A stretch of DNA of 64,000 bases. It comes from Limnohabitans sp. 63ED37-2. GTDB lineage: Bacteria > Pseudomonadota > Gammaproteobacteria > Burkholderiales > Burkholderiaceae_C. Position numbers and translations under genes: made by a program. Under the pieces are notes generated by a model, which ran no database searches, was not told where the DNA came from, and saw only the letters and a program-made list of their open reading frames with translations. The stretch covers positions 2,475,501 to 2,539,500 of the forward strand of contig NZ_CP011774.1 in the NCBI RefSeq assembly GCF_001412535.1, given 5' to 3'. Shown here piece after piece: positions 26,637-35,621 of the stretch. Each line of letters opens with the position of its first letter. Within the stretch, counting starts at the first letter, position 1.

Positions 26637-26747
26637 GGGGTGCACACTTTCTCGGTTGGCCACAGGTTTTGGGCGGTCTTCGCGCGTGGTTAAATTATCG
26701 CTGCCCCAAATCGGGCCTATGATCCGCTAAACAAGGGCATTTCATCC

Positions 26748-27257
26748 ATGTATCCATTTCGATTTGGGCTTTTGTGCGCTGCCGTGGCGGGCAGTTTGGT
26801 GCTTGGGGCGTGTGGCGGCTCCGATTCGTCACGCTCGGCCAGCTTGCCCAGCCAGTGTGCTTTGCCACTCAAGCATGCCGATGGCTTCAATGGCGGCTAC
26901 AGAATCGATGCTGTGGCCCAGGCCACATCCAGACAGTTCAGCGCGTGCGCGATGGAGCAACCTCTGGCAGCCAGCGTGAGCCTGTGCATTGACCACCGCC
27001 AAATCAGTGAGTTGACTGCCCAACTGATCTTGCCCAACCAAAGCACCTTGGACATGGACCTGTTGACTGCCGCCCAAGGCGGCACTTGTTTGATCAGCGG
27101 TCGCCTGTACACGGCGTCGCTGCCCGCCAACCGTTTGCAGGGGTTCAGCGGCCTGCGGGGTGATTGGACCGTGCGGGTGCGCGACAACAACCTGGTCTCC
27201 AGCACCCCCATGGGGTTTTTGGTGGGCTGGTCGATGCAAGCCGAAGGCCTGCAATGA
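26748..27257 (+). CDS. Hypothetical lipoprotein with P-domain-like C terminus
   Basis: A 169-aa exported protein. It has a signal peptide with lipobox LGAC (Cys near residue 22), followed by a Gly/Ser-rich linker, so it should be lipid-anchored. The C-terminal third (SGLRGDWTVRVRD, then GFLVGWSM) resembles the jelly-roll P domain of subtilisin-type proteases, where G-x-W-x-L/V-x-V-x-D is typical. No protease domain is present. Four cysteines after the lipobox could form disulfides. It overlaps the next lipoprotein gene by 4 bp (ATGA). Confidence 0.7.
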   Translation: MYPFRFGLLCAAVAGSLVLGACGGSDSSRSASLPSQCALPLKHADGFNGGYRIDAVAQATSRQFSACAMEQPLAASVSLCIDHRQISELTAQLILPNQSTLDMDLLTAAQGGTCLISGRLYTASLPANRLQGFSGLRGDWTVRVRDNNLVSSTPMGFLVGWSMQAEGLQ

Positions 27258-28105
27258 TCCGACCCCTTCTGGCCGTGGCGGCCCTGCTGCTTTTACAAGG
27301 CTGTAGCGCCATCAAGCTGGGGTACCAACAACTGCCCACACTGTCTTATTGGTGGCTCGACAACACGGTCTCGTTCAGTGGTGCCCAAACGCCAGCGGCC
27401 AAGGAAGCGATTGACAAGCTCTACCAATGGCACAGGCGCGATGAGTTGCCCGGCTATGCCGCGCTGCTGCAACGCACCGCAGAGCTCAGTGCTGGGCCGG
27501 TGCAGTCGGCCCAGCTGTGCCGCGTGCTCGATGAGGTGCAAGCCCGGCTCGACACCCTGATGCGCCAGGCAGTAGCGCAAGCTGCGCCCGTGGCCATGGC
27601 GCTGGGGCCACGCCAGCTCAGCCACATGGCACGCCACTGGGAGCAGCAAAACGAAGAGTGGGAAAAGGAATGGTTGCAGGGTGATGCCGATGCCCGCATG
27701 GAGCGCCGCCTCGAGAAGGCCATCAGCCGTTACAACTCGTTTTATGGCGAACTGAATGCGACCCAAATCGCCTTGATCAAGACACAATTGGCGCAGTCCC
27801 CCTGGACGGCCGAATGGGGTCGGCGCGACCGCCAGCGCCGCCAGCAAGATTTGCTCTCGAGCCTGCAGCGCATCACACAAAACAACATGACACAGGCACA
27901 GGCCGAGGCGCAGTTGTGGGGTGTGTGGCAGCGCTGGCTGCAGCCGCCCGATGCAGGGCAACGCGCCGTGGTGCAGACCCTGTCGCAACGCGCTTGCGAG
28001 AACTTGGCGCAGCTGCACAACACCACCACGCCCGAACAACGCCAACGGGTGGCGCGGCGCTTGCGGGCCTACGAACGCGACCTGCTGGACTTGAACCGGC
28101 CCTGA
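27254..28105 (+). CDS. DUF6279 family lipoprotein
   Basis: A 283-aa lipoprotein. Its signal peptide ends in LLQGC, followed by KLGYQQLPTLSYWWLD, the N-terminal hallmark of DUF6279 proteins. The remainder is largely alpha-helical and rich in Gln, Arg and Glu. The function is unknown; localisation to the inner face of the outer membrane or the periplasm is inferred. The ATG at 27254 overlaps the previous stop (ATGA), so the two lipoproteins are probably a translationally coupled pair. Confidence 0.8.
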   Translation: MIRPLLAVAALLLLQGCSAIKLGYQQLPTLSYWWLDNTVSFSGAQTPAAKEAIDKLYQWHRRDELPGYAALLQRTAELSAGPVQSAQLCRVLDEVQARLDTLMRQAVAQAAPVAMALGPRQLSHMARHWEQQNEEWEKEWLQGDADARMERRLEKAISRYNSFYGELNATQIALIKTQLAQSPWTAEWGRRDRQRRQQDLLSSLQRITQNNMTQAQAEAQLWGVWQRWLQPPDAGQRAVVQTLSQRACENLAQLHNTTTPEQRQRVARRLRAYERDLLDLNRP

Positions 28106-28174
28106 AGGCCCGCACTCAGGGCCTGCACTTTGCGCGGAGCCTGAAGGCCTGACGCACCTGGCATCACCCACAAA

Positions 28175-28200
28175 AAACCCGCCTTGATGGGGCGGGTTTG
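28175..28200. terminator. Terminator between the DUF6279 and MBL genes
   Basis: AAACCCGCC, a 7-nt loop (TTGATGG) and GGCGGGTTT form a hairpin between two convergent genes. A-rich sequence on the left and T-rich sequence on the right suggest activity in both directions. Confidence 0.8.
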
Positions 28201-28221
28201 TCTATGGGGCTGCCGCTGGGT

Positions 28222-29235
28222 TCAGCTTTGTAGCGCTTTCCACATCTCCATGTCGCGCTCGGCCGTCCAGATGCGGGGGTTCTTGATGCCGCTGGCTTCG
28301 TCATAAGCACGGGTCACATCAAACGGCAGGCAGTGCTCGTAAATGAACACATGGCCGAACACAGGGTCCATGCTCTTGCGGGTGTGGGCCATGGCGGCTT
28401 TCAGGTCCATCTTGGCGGCCACGGCTTCTTTGCCGGCCTGGAACAAGGTGGTGACCCAGCGCTGGGTGTAGTCCAGTGCTTTGTTGACGTTGGCGTTGCC
28501 CTTCATGGCTTCGCCGCGGCCCGGCACGATGAATTCGGCATTCAGGGCACGCAGGGCTTCCAGGGTGGCGGGCCACTCTTCGAGCTGGGCGTCGCCCGTG
28601 TAGACCCCGGCTTCGTACTCGACCAGGTCGCCTGAGAACAGTACTTTTTCTTCTTCCACCCAGGCAATGGTGTCGCCGCGTGTGTGGCCGGGGCCCGGAT
28701 GCCAGATTTGCACCACCACGCCGCCCAGGTTGATGCTGAGCTTGCCGGACACTTCGCCCTTGGTGGGGTTACCGCCGCCCACCACCATGGTGGGCCAGGT
28801 CAGGCCGGGAATGCTGTCTGCACCACGGAACAGGCGGGGGAAGCGCTCCATCTCGCTCTTCATGTCTTGTGCGCCGCGCTCTTTGATGAGGTCCAACGTG
28901 CCTTCGCTGGCGATGATCTCGGTCGCGCCTTCGGCGGCGTAGGCGTAAGCGCCCAAGACGCGCACCGCGTGGTAGTGGGTGAGCAGCACGTATTTGATGG
29001 GCAGGTCGCTGACAGTGCGGATCTTCTTGATCAGGTCTTGCGCCATGGCCGGGGTGGCGGTGGCGTCGCTGACCATGATGAAGCGGTCACCAATGATCAC
29101 GCCGGAGTTCGGGTCGCCCTCGGCGGTGTAGGCCCAGCAGTGCTTGCTGAGTTGCTCGAAAGTGATCTTCTTTTCAGTCAGGTCGGCCTGGCTGGCGAAG
29201 GCTTTGACAGGGGCCTTGGTGGATGCTTTGGACAT
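28222..29235 (-). CDS. MBL-fold protein with atypical metal motif
   Basis: A 337-aa metallo-beta-lactamase-fold protein without signal peptide. The usual HxHxDH metal motif reads H-Y-H-A-V-R (residues 87-92, within LLTHYHAVRVLG), so the Asp and third His are absent. GPGHTRGD and GDLVEYEAG further on keep other conserved positions. It may bind one metal or none; SoxH/quinoprotein-relay-like MBL families are the nearest I recall. I chose the second ATG (29235) because GGAG is 8 nt upstream of it; the first ATG (29241) sits too close. It lies 94 bp after mutY. Confidence 0.75.
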   Translation of the reverse strand: MSKASTKAPVKAFASQADLTEKKITFEQLSKHCWAYTAEGDPNSGVIIGDRFIMVSDATATPAMAQDLIKKIRTVSDLPIKYVLLTHYHAVRVLGAYAYAAEGATEIIASEGTLDLIKERGAQDMKSEMERFPRLFRGADSIPGLTWPTMVVGGGNPTKGEVSGKLSINLGGVVVQIWHPGPGHTRGDTIAWVEEEKVLFSGDLVEYEAGVYTGDAQLEEWPATLEALRALNAEFIVPGRGEAMKGNANVNKALDYTQRWVTTLFQAGKEAVAAKMDLKAAMAHTRKSMDPVFGHVFIYEHCLPFDVTRAYDEASGIKNPRIWTAERDMEMWKALQS

Positions 29236-29329
29236 GGACATTTCTCCGGTCTGTGTAGTGTTGAGATTTTACCTAAACGAAATGCGTTACGGATTGTTGA
29301 ATTTCTGAGCCCGTGCGACGGGCACATGT

Positions 29330-30370
29330 TTATGAAGCAAGCAGCGTCCGGATGGGTGCGGGCAAGCCCAAAGTTGGCCAGGCCTGGGCGTCGACCCACT
29401 GCCCTTCGCAACTCGGGGCGGACGGCGCAGAGCCGGTCATGCGCACCGGGTGCAAATGCAGGTCGCGGTGCGTGAGCACATGCTTCCAAGGCGTGATGAA
29501 CTCAGGCTGCGCCCCTTGTGACCAAGCTGCGAGCAGCTGCGCTTCCGTCTCAAACACCGGCAAGCTGAACAAGCCCGCCCAAATGCCCGTGTCCGGCCGT
29601 TTTTGCAGCCACACCTGGCCCTGCGCGTTGACTGCCCAGAGCAGCCACAGCGTGGCGCTGCTGCGCTTGAGCTTGCGGGTTTTGACGGGATAGGCCAGCG
29701 GCTCGCCTTGTGCTTGGGCCTGGCACACGGTGCTGACGGGGCAGGCCTGGCACTGCGCTTTGCGCGGCAAACACACGGTGGCGCCCAGGTCCATCAGGGC
29801 CTGGGTGTAGCGCGGCATGTTGGTCGCTGGCTCAGGCAAGAGGTCTTGCGCCAGCGCCCACAAAGCTTTTTCGTTTTTGGCGACCGCCAGGTCTTCGCCG
29901 TAACCCAACACGCGGGTCAGCACGCGCTTGACGTTGCCGTCCAAAATGGCGGCCCGCTCGTCAAAACAAAAGGCCGCAATCGCCGCCGCTGTCGACCTGC
30001 CAATGCCGGGCAGGGTTTGCAAGTCTTCGGCGCGACGCGGAAAGGTGCCGCCAAAACGCCCCATCACCTCCTGGGCGCATTTGTGCAGGTTGCGGGCGCG
30101 GCTGTAATAACCCAAGCCGCTCCACAGCGCCAGCACATCGTCTTGCGGCGCGGCGGCCAAAGCCGCCACATCCGGAAAGCGCCCCAAAAACCGGGGGAAG
30201 TAGTCCAGCACCGTGCTGACCTGCGTTTGCTGCAGCATGATCTCGGACAGCCAGACGCGGTAAGGGTCACGGGTGTTTTGCCAAGGCAGGCTTTGGCGGC
30301 CGTGCAGGCGCTGCCAGTCCACCATGCGGTGGGCAAACCCTTCGGGCAAAGTCGTTATGACTTTTGACAT
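29330..30370 (-). CDS. mutY: Adenine DNA glycosylase MutY
   Basis: Removes adenine mispaired with 8-oxoguanine. The 346-aa protein has the helix-hairpin-helix block LPGIGRSTAAAIAAF, the catalytic Asp in ILDGNVKRVL, the catalytic Glu in SEIMLQQTQV, and a [4Fe-4S] loop C-x6-C-x2-C-x5-C (CLPRKAQC...C...C). A C-terminal NUDIX-like 8-oxoG recognition domain follows. The ATG at 30370 lies inside the end of mutM (16-bp overlap). The frame is open to 30439 but has no similarity there. Confidence 0.95.
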   Translation of the reverse strand: MSKVITTLPEGFAHRMVDWQRLHGRQSLPWQNTRDPYRVWLSEIMLQQTQVSTVLDYFPRFLGRFPDVAALAAAPQDDVLALWSGLGYYSRARNLHKCAQEVMGRFGGTFPRRAEDLQTLPGIGRSTAAAIAAFCFDERAAILDGNVKRVLTRVLGYGEDLAVAKNEKALWALAQDLLPEPATNMPRYTQALMDLGATVCLPRKAQCQACPVSTVCQAQAQGEPLAYPVKTRKLKRSSATLWLLWAVNAQGQVWLQKRPDTGIWAGLFSLPVFETEAQLLAAWSQGAQPEFITPWKHVLTHRDLHLHPVRMTGSAPSAPSCEGQWVDAQAWPTLGLPAPIRTLLAS

Positions 30371-31170
30371 GTGGGGCAGTAAAAGGTGGTGCGCTGGCCT
30401 TGCAGCATCGATTGGATGGGGGTGGCGCACACCCGGCAAGGCTCGCCCGCGCGGCCGTACACCGCCGCTTCCAATTGAAAGTAACCGGTGCGGCCCTCGG
30501 CGCTGACAAAATCCCTGAGCGAGCTGCCACCCTGCTCCACCGCACGGGTCAGCACCTGCACGATGGCCGCGTGCAGCCGGGCCACACGGGGTTTGGACAA
30601 ACGCGAGGCCTTGGAGGTGGGACGAATGCCCGCCATGAACAAGGCTTCGGAAGCGTAAATATTGCCCACGCCCACCACCTCGTCGCCCGCCAGCAGCACC
30701 TGTTTGATGGGCGACTGGCGTTTTTTGAGGGCTTGGGCAAAAGCCGCCGCATCGAACTGGGCGCTCAAAGGCTCCACACCCAAACGCCCCAGCAGCTTTT
30801 GCGCTTGGGGCGAATCCTCACCCGGCGCCCAGACCACCGCGCCAAAACGGCGCGGGTCGTGCAGGCGCAACACCCCCCGGTCGGTCACCAAGTCCATGTG
30901 GTCGTGTGGGCCAGATTCGGGCTGTGTGGGGGCAAAGTTCAGGCTGCCCGACATGCCCAAGTGGACAAGCAAAAGCCCCTGGTCCAGATCGAGCAACAGG
31001 TATTTGCCGCGCCTGCGCACGCCCCAGATTTGCCGCCCCACCAGGCTTTGGGCAGGCACGCCCAAAGGCCAGCGCAGAGGCTTGCCCATGTGCAAGGCCA
31101 GGATCTGGGCCGAGGCAATGCGGTCGGCAAAACTGCGGCGGGTGACTTCAACTTCGGGGAGTTCGGGCAT
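30355..31170 (-). CDS. mutM: Formamidopyrimidine-DNA glycosylase MutM (Fpg)
   Basis: Excises 8-oxoguanine opposite C. The mature N terminus is PELPEVEV, with catalytic Pro2 and Glu3. This fixes the start at the ATG at 31170, because an 11-codon upstream extension would block the N-terminal proline. The 271-aa protein keeps the lysine loop, the H2TH region (GVGNIYASEALF), and a C-terminal zinc finger (CRVCATPI...FYCPTC). It overlaps mutY by 16 bp, so the two 8-oxoG repair enzymes form one unit. Confidence 0.95.
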   Translation of the reverse strand: MPELPEVEVTRRSFADRIASAQILALHMGKPLRWPLGVPAQSLVGRQIWGVRRRGKYLLLDLDQGLLLVHLGMSGSLNFAPTQPESGPHDHMDLVTDRGVLRLHDPRRFGAVVWAPGEDSPQAQKLLGRLGVEPLSAQFDAAAFAQALKKRQSPIKQVLLAGDEVVGVGNIYASEALFMAGIRPTSKASRLSKPRVARLHAAIVQVLTRAVEQGGSSLRDFVSAEGRTGYFQLEAAVYGRAGEPCRVCATPIQSMLQGQRTTFYCPTCQKS

Positions 31171-31240
31171 GGGCTCTGGGGCGAAAAAGGGCTTGGGCTG
31201 CATGGCACACGCCAGCGGGTGGCTGGATTATGATGAAGAC

Positions 31241-32986
31241 ATGAAATTCTGGTTTCGACTCGCCTTCATCTCCTCTTGCGTCTGGAGCGCTTGGGCGCAA
31301 CCGGCCACGCCAGCCCAAACTGCCCCAGCCCCCACAACAGACAAAGCCCCACCGCCACAATCGGCGCTCGATGCAGCGCTGTTTTACCAATTGTTGATGG
31401 GCGAGTTGAATGTGCGCAGCGGCTCGCCGGGCAGTGGTTTCTCGATCATTTTGGACGCGGCTCGCAAAACCCGTGACCCGGCGCTGTTTCAGCGTGCCGT
31501 TGACCTAGCTTTGCAATCGCGCTCGGGCGAGTCGGCTTTGCAAGCGGCACAAGCGTGGAAAAGCGCAGTTCCCGAAAACACCGAAGCCAACCGCTACATC
31601 TTGCAAATTTTGCTGGCGCTGAACCGGGTGGACGAGGCTGGCAAGGCCCTGAGCGTGTCGATCCGGGAGCTTCCAGCGGCTGAACAAAATGCGGCCATTG
31701 CGTCAGTGCCCCGGGTGTTTGCCAGGGTGCAAGACAAAAAAACCGCCGCCGACACGGTCGAAAAAGCCCTGGCCGCGGCCCTGAAACAAAGCAGCACCGC
31801 GGCCGCAGCCTGGACCACCGTGGGCCGCATGCGGCGCGAAGCCGGGCAACTGGCGCTGGCAGTTGAAGCCACGCGCCAGGGCCGTGCGGCCGACGCCTCG
31901 GCCCCTGGCCCCCTGATCCTGGCGCTGAGCCTGGCCAACGCGGCTCCAACCGAGATGACCCCCTTGTTGGCCCAGGCCATGAAAGGGGCTGTACAGCCTG
32001 AGTTGCGGCTGGGCTATGCCCGGCATTTGATCGGCCTGCCACAACAAGCCGAAGCCATGCAACAGCTGGCTCGCCTGAATGCCGAGCACCCCAGCTTTGC
32101 CGATGGTTGGCTGGTGCATGGTTTGCTGCTGCAGGAAACCGGGAAACTGGCCGAAGCTGAACAGAAACTGCGCCAGCATGTGACGCTGGCCCAAGCCAGC
32201 CAAGACAAAGAGGCACAAACCGGTTTGGCCGAGGCGTTGATGGCGCTCGCCCAGATGGCGCAGCGCCAAGGCCAACTGTCTCAGGCCGAGCAATGGCTGG
32301 CCCAAGTACCCGCCGATGCCGATCCGATCAAGCTGGCCAGCCGCCGAGCCGACCTGCTCACACAACAAGGCCGGCTGGAAGAAGCCCGCCAAGTGCTGGC
32401 CCAAATCAAAACCAACAACACCGAGCAAGCCACGCGCAAAACCCTGGTGCAGTCCATGTGGCTGCGCGAGAACAAACGGCTGGACGAGGCTTACACCTTG
32501 CTCAAGCAAGCCATGACTGAGCAGCCGCAAAACACCGACTTGATGTCGGAGATGGCCATGGTCAACGAAAAGCTCAAACGCTTTGACGAAATGGAAAGCG
32601 TGCTGCGCGAACTGATGAAGCGCAAACCCGAAGACCCCCACGCCTTCAACGCCCTGGGTTATTCACTGGCCGATCGCAACACCCGTCTTGACGAAGCCCG
32701 TCAACTCATCACACAGGCCCTGAAGCTGGCCCCGGACGATGCCTACATCCAGGACAGCTTGGGCTGGGTCGCGTTTCGTCAGGGCCAGTATGCGGAAGCC
32801 CTGCAACTTTTGCAGACCGCCTTCAAAGCCCGCCCCGACGCCGAAATTGCAGCCCATTTGGGCGAAGTGCTGTGGGTCATGGGCCAGCGCCAGGAAGCGG
32901 GTGCAGTCTGGCGCGAGGGCTTGCTGCTCAAGGCCGACAACGACACCTTGGTCGAGACCATGAAGCGCTTCCAATTCAAACCATGA
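31241..32986 (+). CDS. TPR-repeat exported protein
   Basis: A 581-aa protein with a Sec signal peptide (cleavage near WSAWA/QP, about residue 20) and tandem tetratricopeptide repeats over most of its length. They are clearest in the C-terminal third (EDPHAFNALGYSLADRN, DDAYIQDSLGWVAFRQGQYAEAL). Genes of this type sit upstream of lolB and ispE in many betaproteobacteria; their role is not defined, though cell-envelope scaffolding is likely. The start is the ATG at 31241. The longer frame reaching back to 30662 is antisense to mutM. It overlaps lolB by 4 bp. Confidence 0.85.
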   Translation: MKFWFRLAFISSCVWSAWAQPATPAQTAPAPTTDKAPPPQSALDAALFYQLLMGELNVRSGSPGSGFSIILDAARKTRDPALFQRAVDLALQSRSGESALQAAQAWKSAVPENTEANRYILQILLALNRVDEAGKALSVSIRELPAAEQNAAIASVPRVFARVQDKKTAADTVEKALAAALKQSSTAAAAWTTVGRMRREAGQLALAVEATRQGRAADASAPGPLILALSLANAAPTEMTPLLAQAMKGAVQPELRLGYARHLIGLPQQAEAMQQLARLNAEHPSFADGWLVHGLLLQETGKLAEAEQKLRQHVTLAQASQDKEAQTGLAEALMALAQMAQRQGQLSQAEQWLAQVPADADPIKLASRRADLLTQQGRLEEARQVLAQIKTNNTEQATRKTLVQSMWLRENKRLDEAYTLLKQAMTEQPQNTDLMSEMAMVNEKLKRFDEMESVLRELMKRKPEDPHAFNALGYSLADRNTRLDEARQLITQALKLAPDDAYIQDSLGWVAFRQGQYAEALQLLQTAFKARPDAEIAAHLGEVLWVMGQRQEAGAVWREGLLLKADNDTLVETMKRFQFKP

Positions 32987-33504
32987 AGCGCTGCGAAGAC
33001 GCCCAGGCGCCCACCCACCACGCTCGGCAACGGGTATGGGTGTTGGCCATGGCCTGCGCCTTGCTGACCGCGGGTTGCGCCACACCCCGCATGAGCCCTG
33101 TAGACGCCAACGCCTATTGGACAGGGCGCATGGCCATTCAGGTGCTCAAGGACCCGCCGGAATCTCTCAGTGCCGGTTTCGAGCTGCAAGGCTCGGCCCA
33201 AACCGGAGAAATGGTTTTGCTCAGCCCCATCGGCACCACCCTGGCCCGCCTGGAGTGGACGCCCCAGGGCGCACGGTTGGCACAAGGCCAGCAAGAGGTG
33301 AACAGCCCAAGCCTGCAAAAGCTGGGCGCTCGCCTGACGGGCACTGAACTGCCCATTGCCGCTTTGTTCGAGTGGCTGGCAGGCCGACCCGCCGAGGCGC
33401 CTGGCTGGCAAGTCGATTTGTCAGGGCACGCCCAAGGCCGCATCAGCGCAGAGCGGCGCGAGCCTAGCCCCGGCGCGGTGCTGCGCATCGCTCTGGACCG
33501 CTGA
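32983..33504 (+). CDS. lolB: Outer-membrane lipoprotein insertion factor LolB
   Basis: LolB receives lipoproteins from LolA and inserts them in the outer membrane. The 173-aa precursor has a signal peptide ending in lipobox LTAGC (Cys about residue 30), an ANAYWTGRMAIQV start of the mature fold, and LSPIGTTLARLEW, typical of LolB. The ATG overlaps the TGA of the TPR gene (ATGA). Family sequence conservation is low; position before ispE and prs supports the call. lolA lies at 57035-57721. Confidence 0.87.
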   Translation: MKRCEDAQAPTHHARQRVWVLAMACALLTAGCATPRMSPVDANAYWTGRMAIQVLKDPPESLSAGFELQGSAQTGEMVLLSPIGTTLARLEWTPQGARLAQGQQEVNSPSLQKLGARLTGTELPIAALFEWLAGRPAEAPGWQVDLSGHAQGRISAERREPSPGAVLRIALDR

Positions 33505-33546
33505 GCTTGTCCACGGCGGCACCCCCAGCTTGACGATAATCCAGCC

Positions 33547-34392
33547 ATGAAATCGCTGCACGATGTGCCTGCCCCGGCCAAACTGAATTTGTTTTTGCAC
33601 ATCACGGGCCGACGCCCCGATGGGTACCACGAACTGCAATCGGTCTTCATGCTGATCGACTGGTGCGACACGCTGCATTTTGAAAAGCGCCCCGGTGGCG
33701 CCATCAGCCGCGAAGACCTCACCATCGCCCTGCCTGCCCAGGACCTGATCACCCGCGCAGCGCACCTGCTGCAAAGCCACACCGGCTGCACCGAGGGTGT
33801 GCACATTGCGGTTGAAAAACACATCCCCGCGCAAGCGGGCATGGGCGGCGGCTCCTCCGATGCGGCCACTTGCCTGCTGGCGCTCAACCGCTTGTGGGGT
33901 CTGAACCTGAGTCTGCCCACCCTGGAAAAGCTGGGCCTGCAATTGGGCGCGGATGTGCCGTTTTTCCTGCGTGGGCACAACGCCTGGGTCGAGGGCGTGG
34001 GCGAAAAAATCACCCCCATTACACTGCCCGCCGCCCAGTTTTGGGTGCTCAAGCCGCCTCAGGGCATCGAAACATCTCAAATTTTTGCACACCCGGACCT
34101 GCAACGCGACACAAACGCTGCTACAATATCGGTCTTTGCTGCAGAGACATATGACTTCGGTCACAATGATCTGCAACCCGTTGCGCAAACTTTGTGCCCC
34201 GGTGTTGAGCAAGCCATCCAGGCCCTCAAACACGCCGGTCTTAAAGCCAGAATGACGGGTTCCGGCAGTGCCGTGTTTGCCCATTGCATGGACAACACCA
34301 CGAAAGTTTCGGTTCCTGACCTCTTTCTGGCCCGGCTTTGCAGCAATATGGAAGCACACCCTTTGCAAGGATGGGCATCCAGCGATAGTTGA
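33547..34392 (+). CDS. ispE: 4-diphosphocytidyl-2-C-methyl-D-erythritol kinase IspE
   Basis: GHMP kinase of the non-mevalonate (MEP) isoprenoid pathway. The 281-aa protein has PAPAKLNLFLHITGRRPDGYHEL with the catalytic Lys, the ATP loop PAQAGMGGGSSDAA, and the C-terminal MTGSGSAVFA. It lies 42 bp after lolB and just before tRNA-Gln and prs, a conserved betaproteobacterial order. Confidence 0.95.
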   Translation: MKSLHDVPAPAKLNLFLHITGRRPDGYHELQSVFMLIDWCDTLHFEKRPGGAISREDLTIALPAQDLITRAAHLLQSHTGCTEGVHIAVEKHIPAQAGMGGGSSDAATCLLALNRLWGLNLSLPTLEKLGLQLGADVPFFLRGHNAWVEGVGEKITPITLPAAQFWVLKPPQGIETSQIFAHPDLQRDTNAATISVFAAETYDFGHNDLQPVAQTLCPGVEQAIQALKHAGLKARMTGSGSAVFAHCMDNTTKVSVPDLFLARLCSNMEAHPLQGWASSDS

Positions 34393-34426
34393 TCGGTCGG
34401 TCGCTGTTTCAGCGGTCAACCCGTGT

Positions 34427-34503
34427 AGGGGAGTCGCCAAGTTGGTTAAGGCACCGGATTTTGATTCCGGCATTCGAAGGTTCGAGTCCTTCTTCCCCTG
34501 CCA
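34427..34503 (+). tRNA. tRNA-Gln (anticodon TTG)
   Basis: A 77-nt cloverleaf: acceptor AGGGGAG pairs with TTCCCCT (last pair G-U), the D loop has AGTTGGTTAAGG, the anticodon stem CCGGA/TCCGG encloses TTTTGAT with anticodon TTG, and the T loop is GGTTCGAGTCC. Discriminator G and an encoded CCA end it. It sits between ispE and prs and may be processed from their transcript. Confidence 0.97.
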
Positions 34504-34550
34504 AATACGTTCAATCGTACAGGCCCCTTTATCTGATCGCTGGAATGCAC

Positions 34551-35522
34551 ATGCAGCCTGCTTCACTCCCCCCCGAATTCATGCTGTTCACCGGCAACGC
34601 CAATCCCGTTTTGGCTGCCGAGATCGCCAAGCACTTGGGCACACAGCTCGGCGCTGTTGATGTGGGCCGCTTCTCTGACGGTGAAGTCACCGTTGAGCTC
34701 AAGCAAAACGTTCGCGCCCGCGAAGTGTTTGTGGTGCAGTCCACCTGCGCCCCCACCAACGAAAACCTGATGGAACTGTTGATCATGGTCGATGCGCTCA
34801 AACGCGCTTCGGCTGGTCGCATCAGCGCTGTCATTCCCTATTTCGGTTACGCCCGCCAAGACCGTCGCCCACGTTCAACCCGTGTGCCCATCTCGGCCAA
34901 AGTGGTGGCCAACATGCTACAAGCCGTTGGCGTTGACAGCGTGCTGACCATGGACTTGCACGCCGACCAAATCCAGGGCTTCTTTGATATCCCGGTCGAC
35001 AACATCTATGCATCCCCCGTTTTGCTGGGTGATTTGCGCCAGAAAAACTACGAAGACCTGATCGTCGTGTCGCCCGATGTGGGCGGTGTGGTGCGTGCCC
35101 GTGCTCTGGCCAAACAGCTCGGTTGCGACCTGGCCATCATCGACAAGCGTCGCCCCAAAGCCAACGTGTCTGAAGTCATGCACGTCATCGGCGAAATCGA
35201 AGGCCGCAACTGCGTGATCATGGACGACATGATCGACACCGCAGGCACCTTGGTCAAAGCCGCCGAAGTGCTCAAAGAGCGCGGCGCGAAAAAAGTCTAC
35301 GCCTATTGCACGCACCCGATTTTTTCGGGTCCGGCCATCGACCGCATTGCCAAAGGCGAAGCGCTCGACGAAGTGGTTGTCACCAACACCATCCCGCTGT
35401 CGGCAGAAGCCGCAGCGTGTTCCAAGATTCGCCAACTCTCCGTGGCTCCGCTGATCGCCGAAACGATCAATCGGATTGCGCATGGTGAGTCGGTGATGAG
35501 CCTGTTCTCCGATCAAGCCTGA
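34551..35522 (+). CDS. prs: Ribose-phosphate pyrophosphokinase (PRPP synthetase)
   Basis: Makes phosphoribosyl pyrophosphate for nucleotide, His and Trp synthesis. The 323-aa protein has the FTGNANP start, PYFGYARQDR, the DLHADQIQGFFD block, the flexible loop KRRPKANVSEVM, and the PRPP-binding VIMDDMIDTAGT. I start at the ATG at 34551; another ATG two codons upstream (34545) is possible. A terminator follows at 35542-35575. Confidence 0.95.
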   Translation: MQPASLPPEFMLFTGNANPVLAAEIAKHLGTQLGAVDVGRFSDGEVTVELKQNVRAREVFVVQSTCAPTNENLMELLIMVDALKRASAGRISAVIPYFGYARQDRRPRSTRVPISAKVVANMLQAVGVDSVLTMDLHADQIQGFFDIPVDNIYASPVLLGDLRQKNYEDLIVVSPDVGGVVRARALAKQLGCDLAIIDKRRPKANVSEVMHVIGEIEGRNCVIMDDMIDTAGTLVKAAEVLKERGAKKVYAYCTHPIFSGPAIDRIAKGEALDEVVVTNTIPLSAEAAACSKIRQLSVAPLIAETINRIAHGESVMSLFSDQA

Positions 35523-35541
35523 TCGGTTACGGGCCAACAGT

Positions 35542-35575
35542 GGCCAGCCGTCCTTGTGGACTGGCTGGCTTTTTT
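35542..35575 (+). terminator. Terminator after prs
   Basis: GGCCAGCCGTCC, a TTGT loop and GGACTGGCTGGC (one bulged T) are followed by six T residues. It falls 20 bp after the prs stop and before the rplY SD. Confidence 0.85.
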
Positions 35576-35621
35576 GAGTCAGGGTCGCACTGGTCGCGGT
35601 GGGCCCTAGAAGGAGAAATGT

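Noticed and set aside
24831..26693. 620-aa plus-strand open frame
   Set aside because: Shadow of the Lrp-type gene and antisense of glmU; no protein-like features.
30662..31240. N-terminal extension of the TPR protein
   Set aside because: It is antisense to mutM and precedes a normal signal peptide at 31241.
34427..34503. tRNA-Gln as an island attachment site
   Set aside because: Both sides are conserved housekeeping genes (ispE, prs) and no integrase or duplicated 3' end is present.
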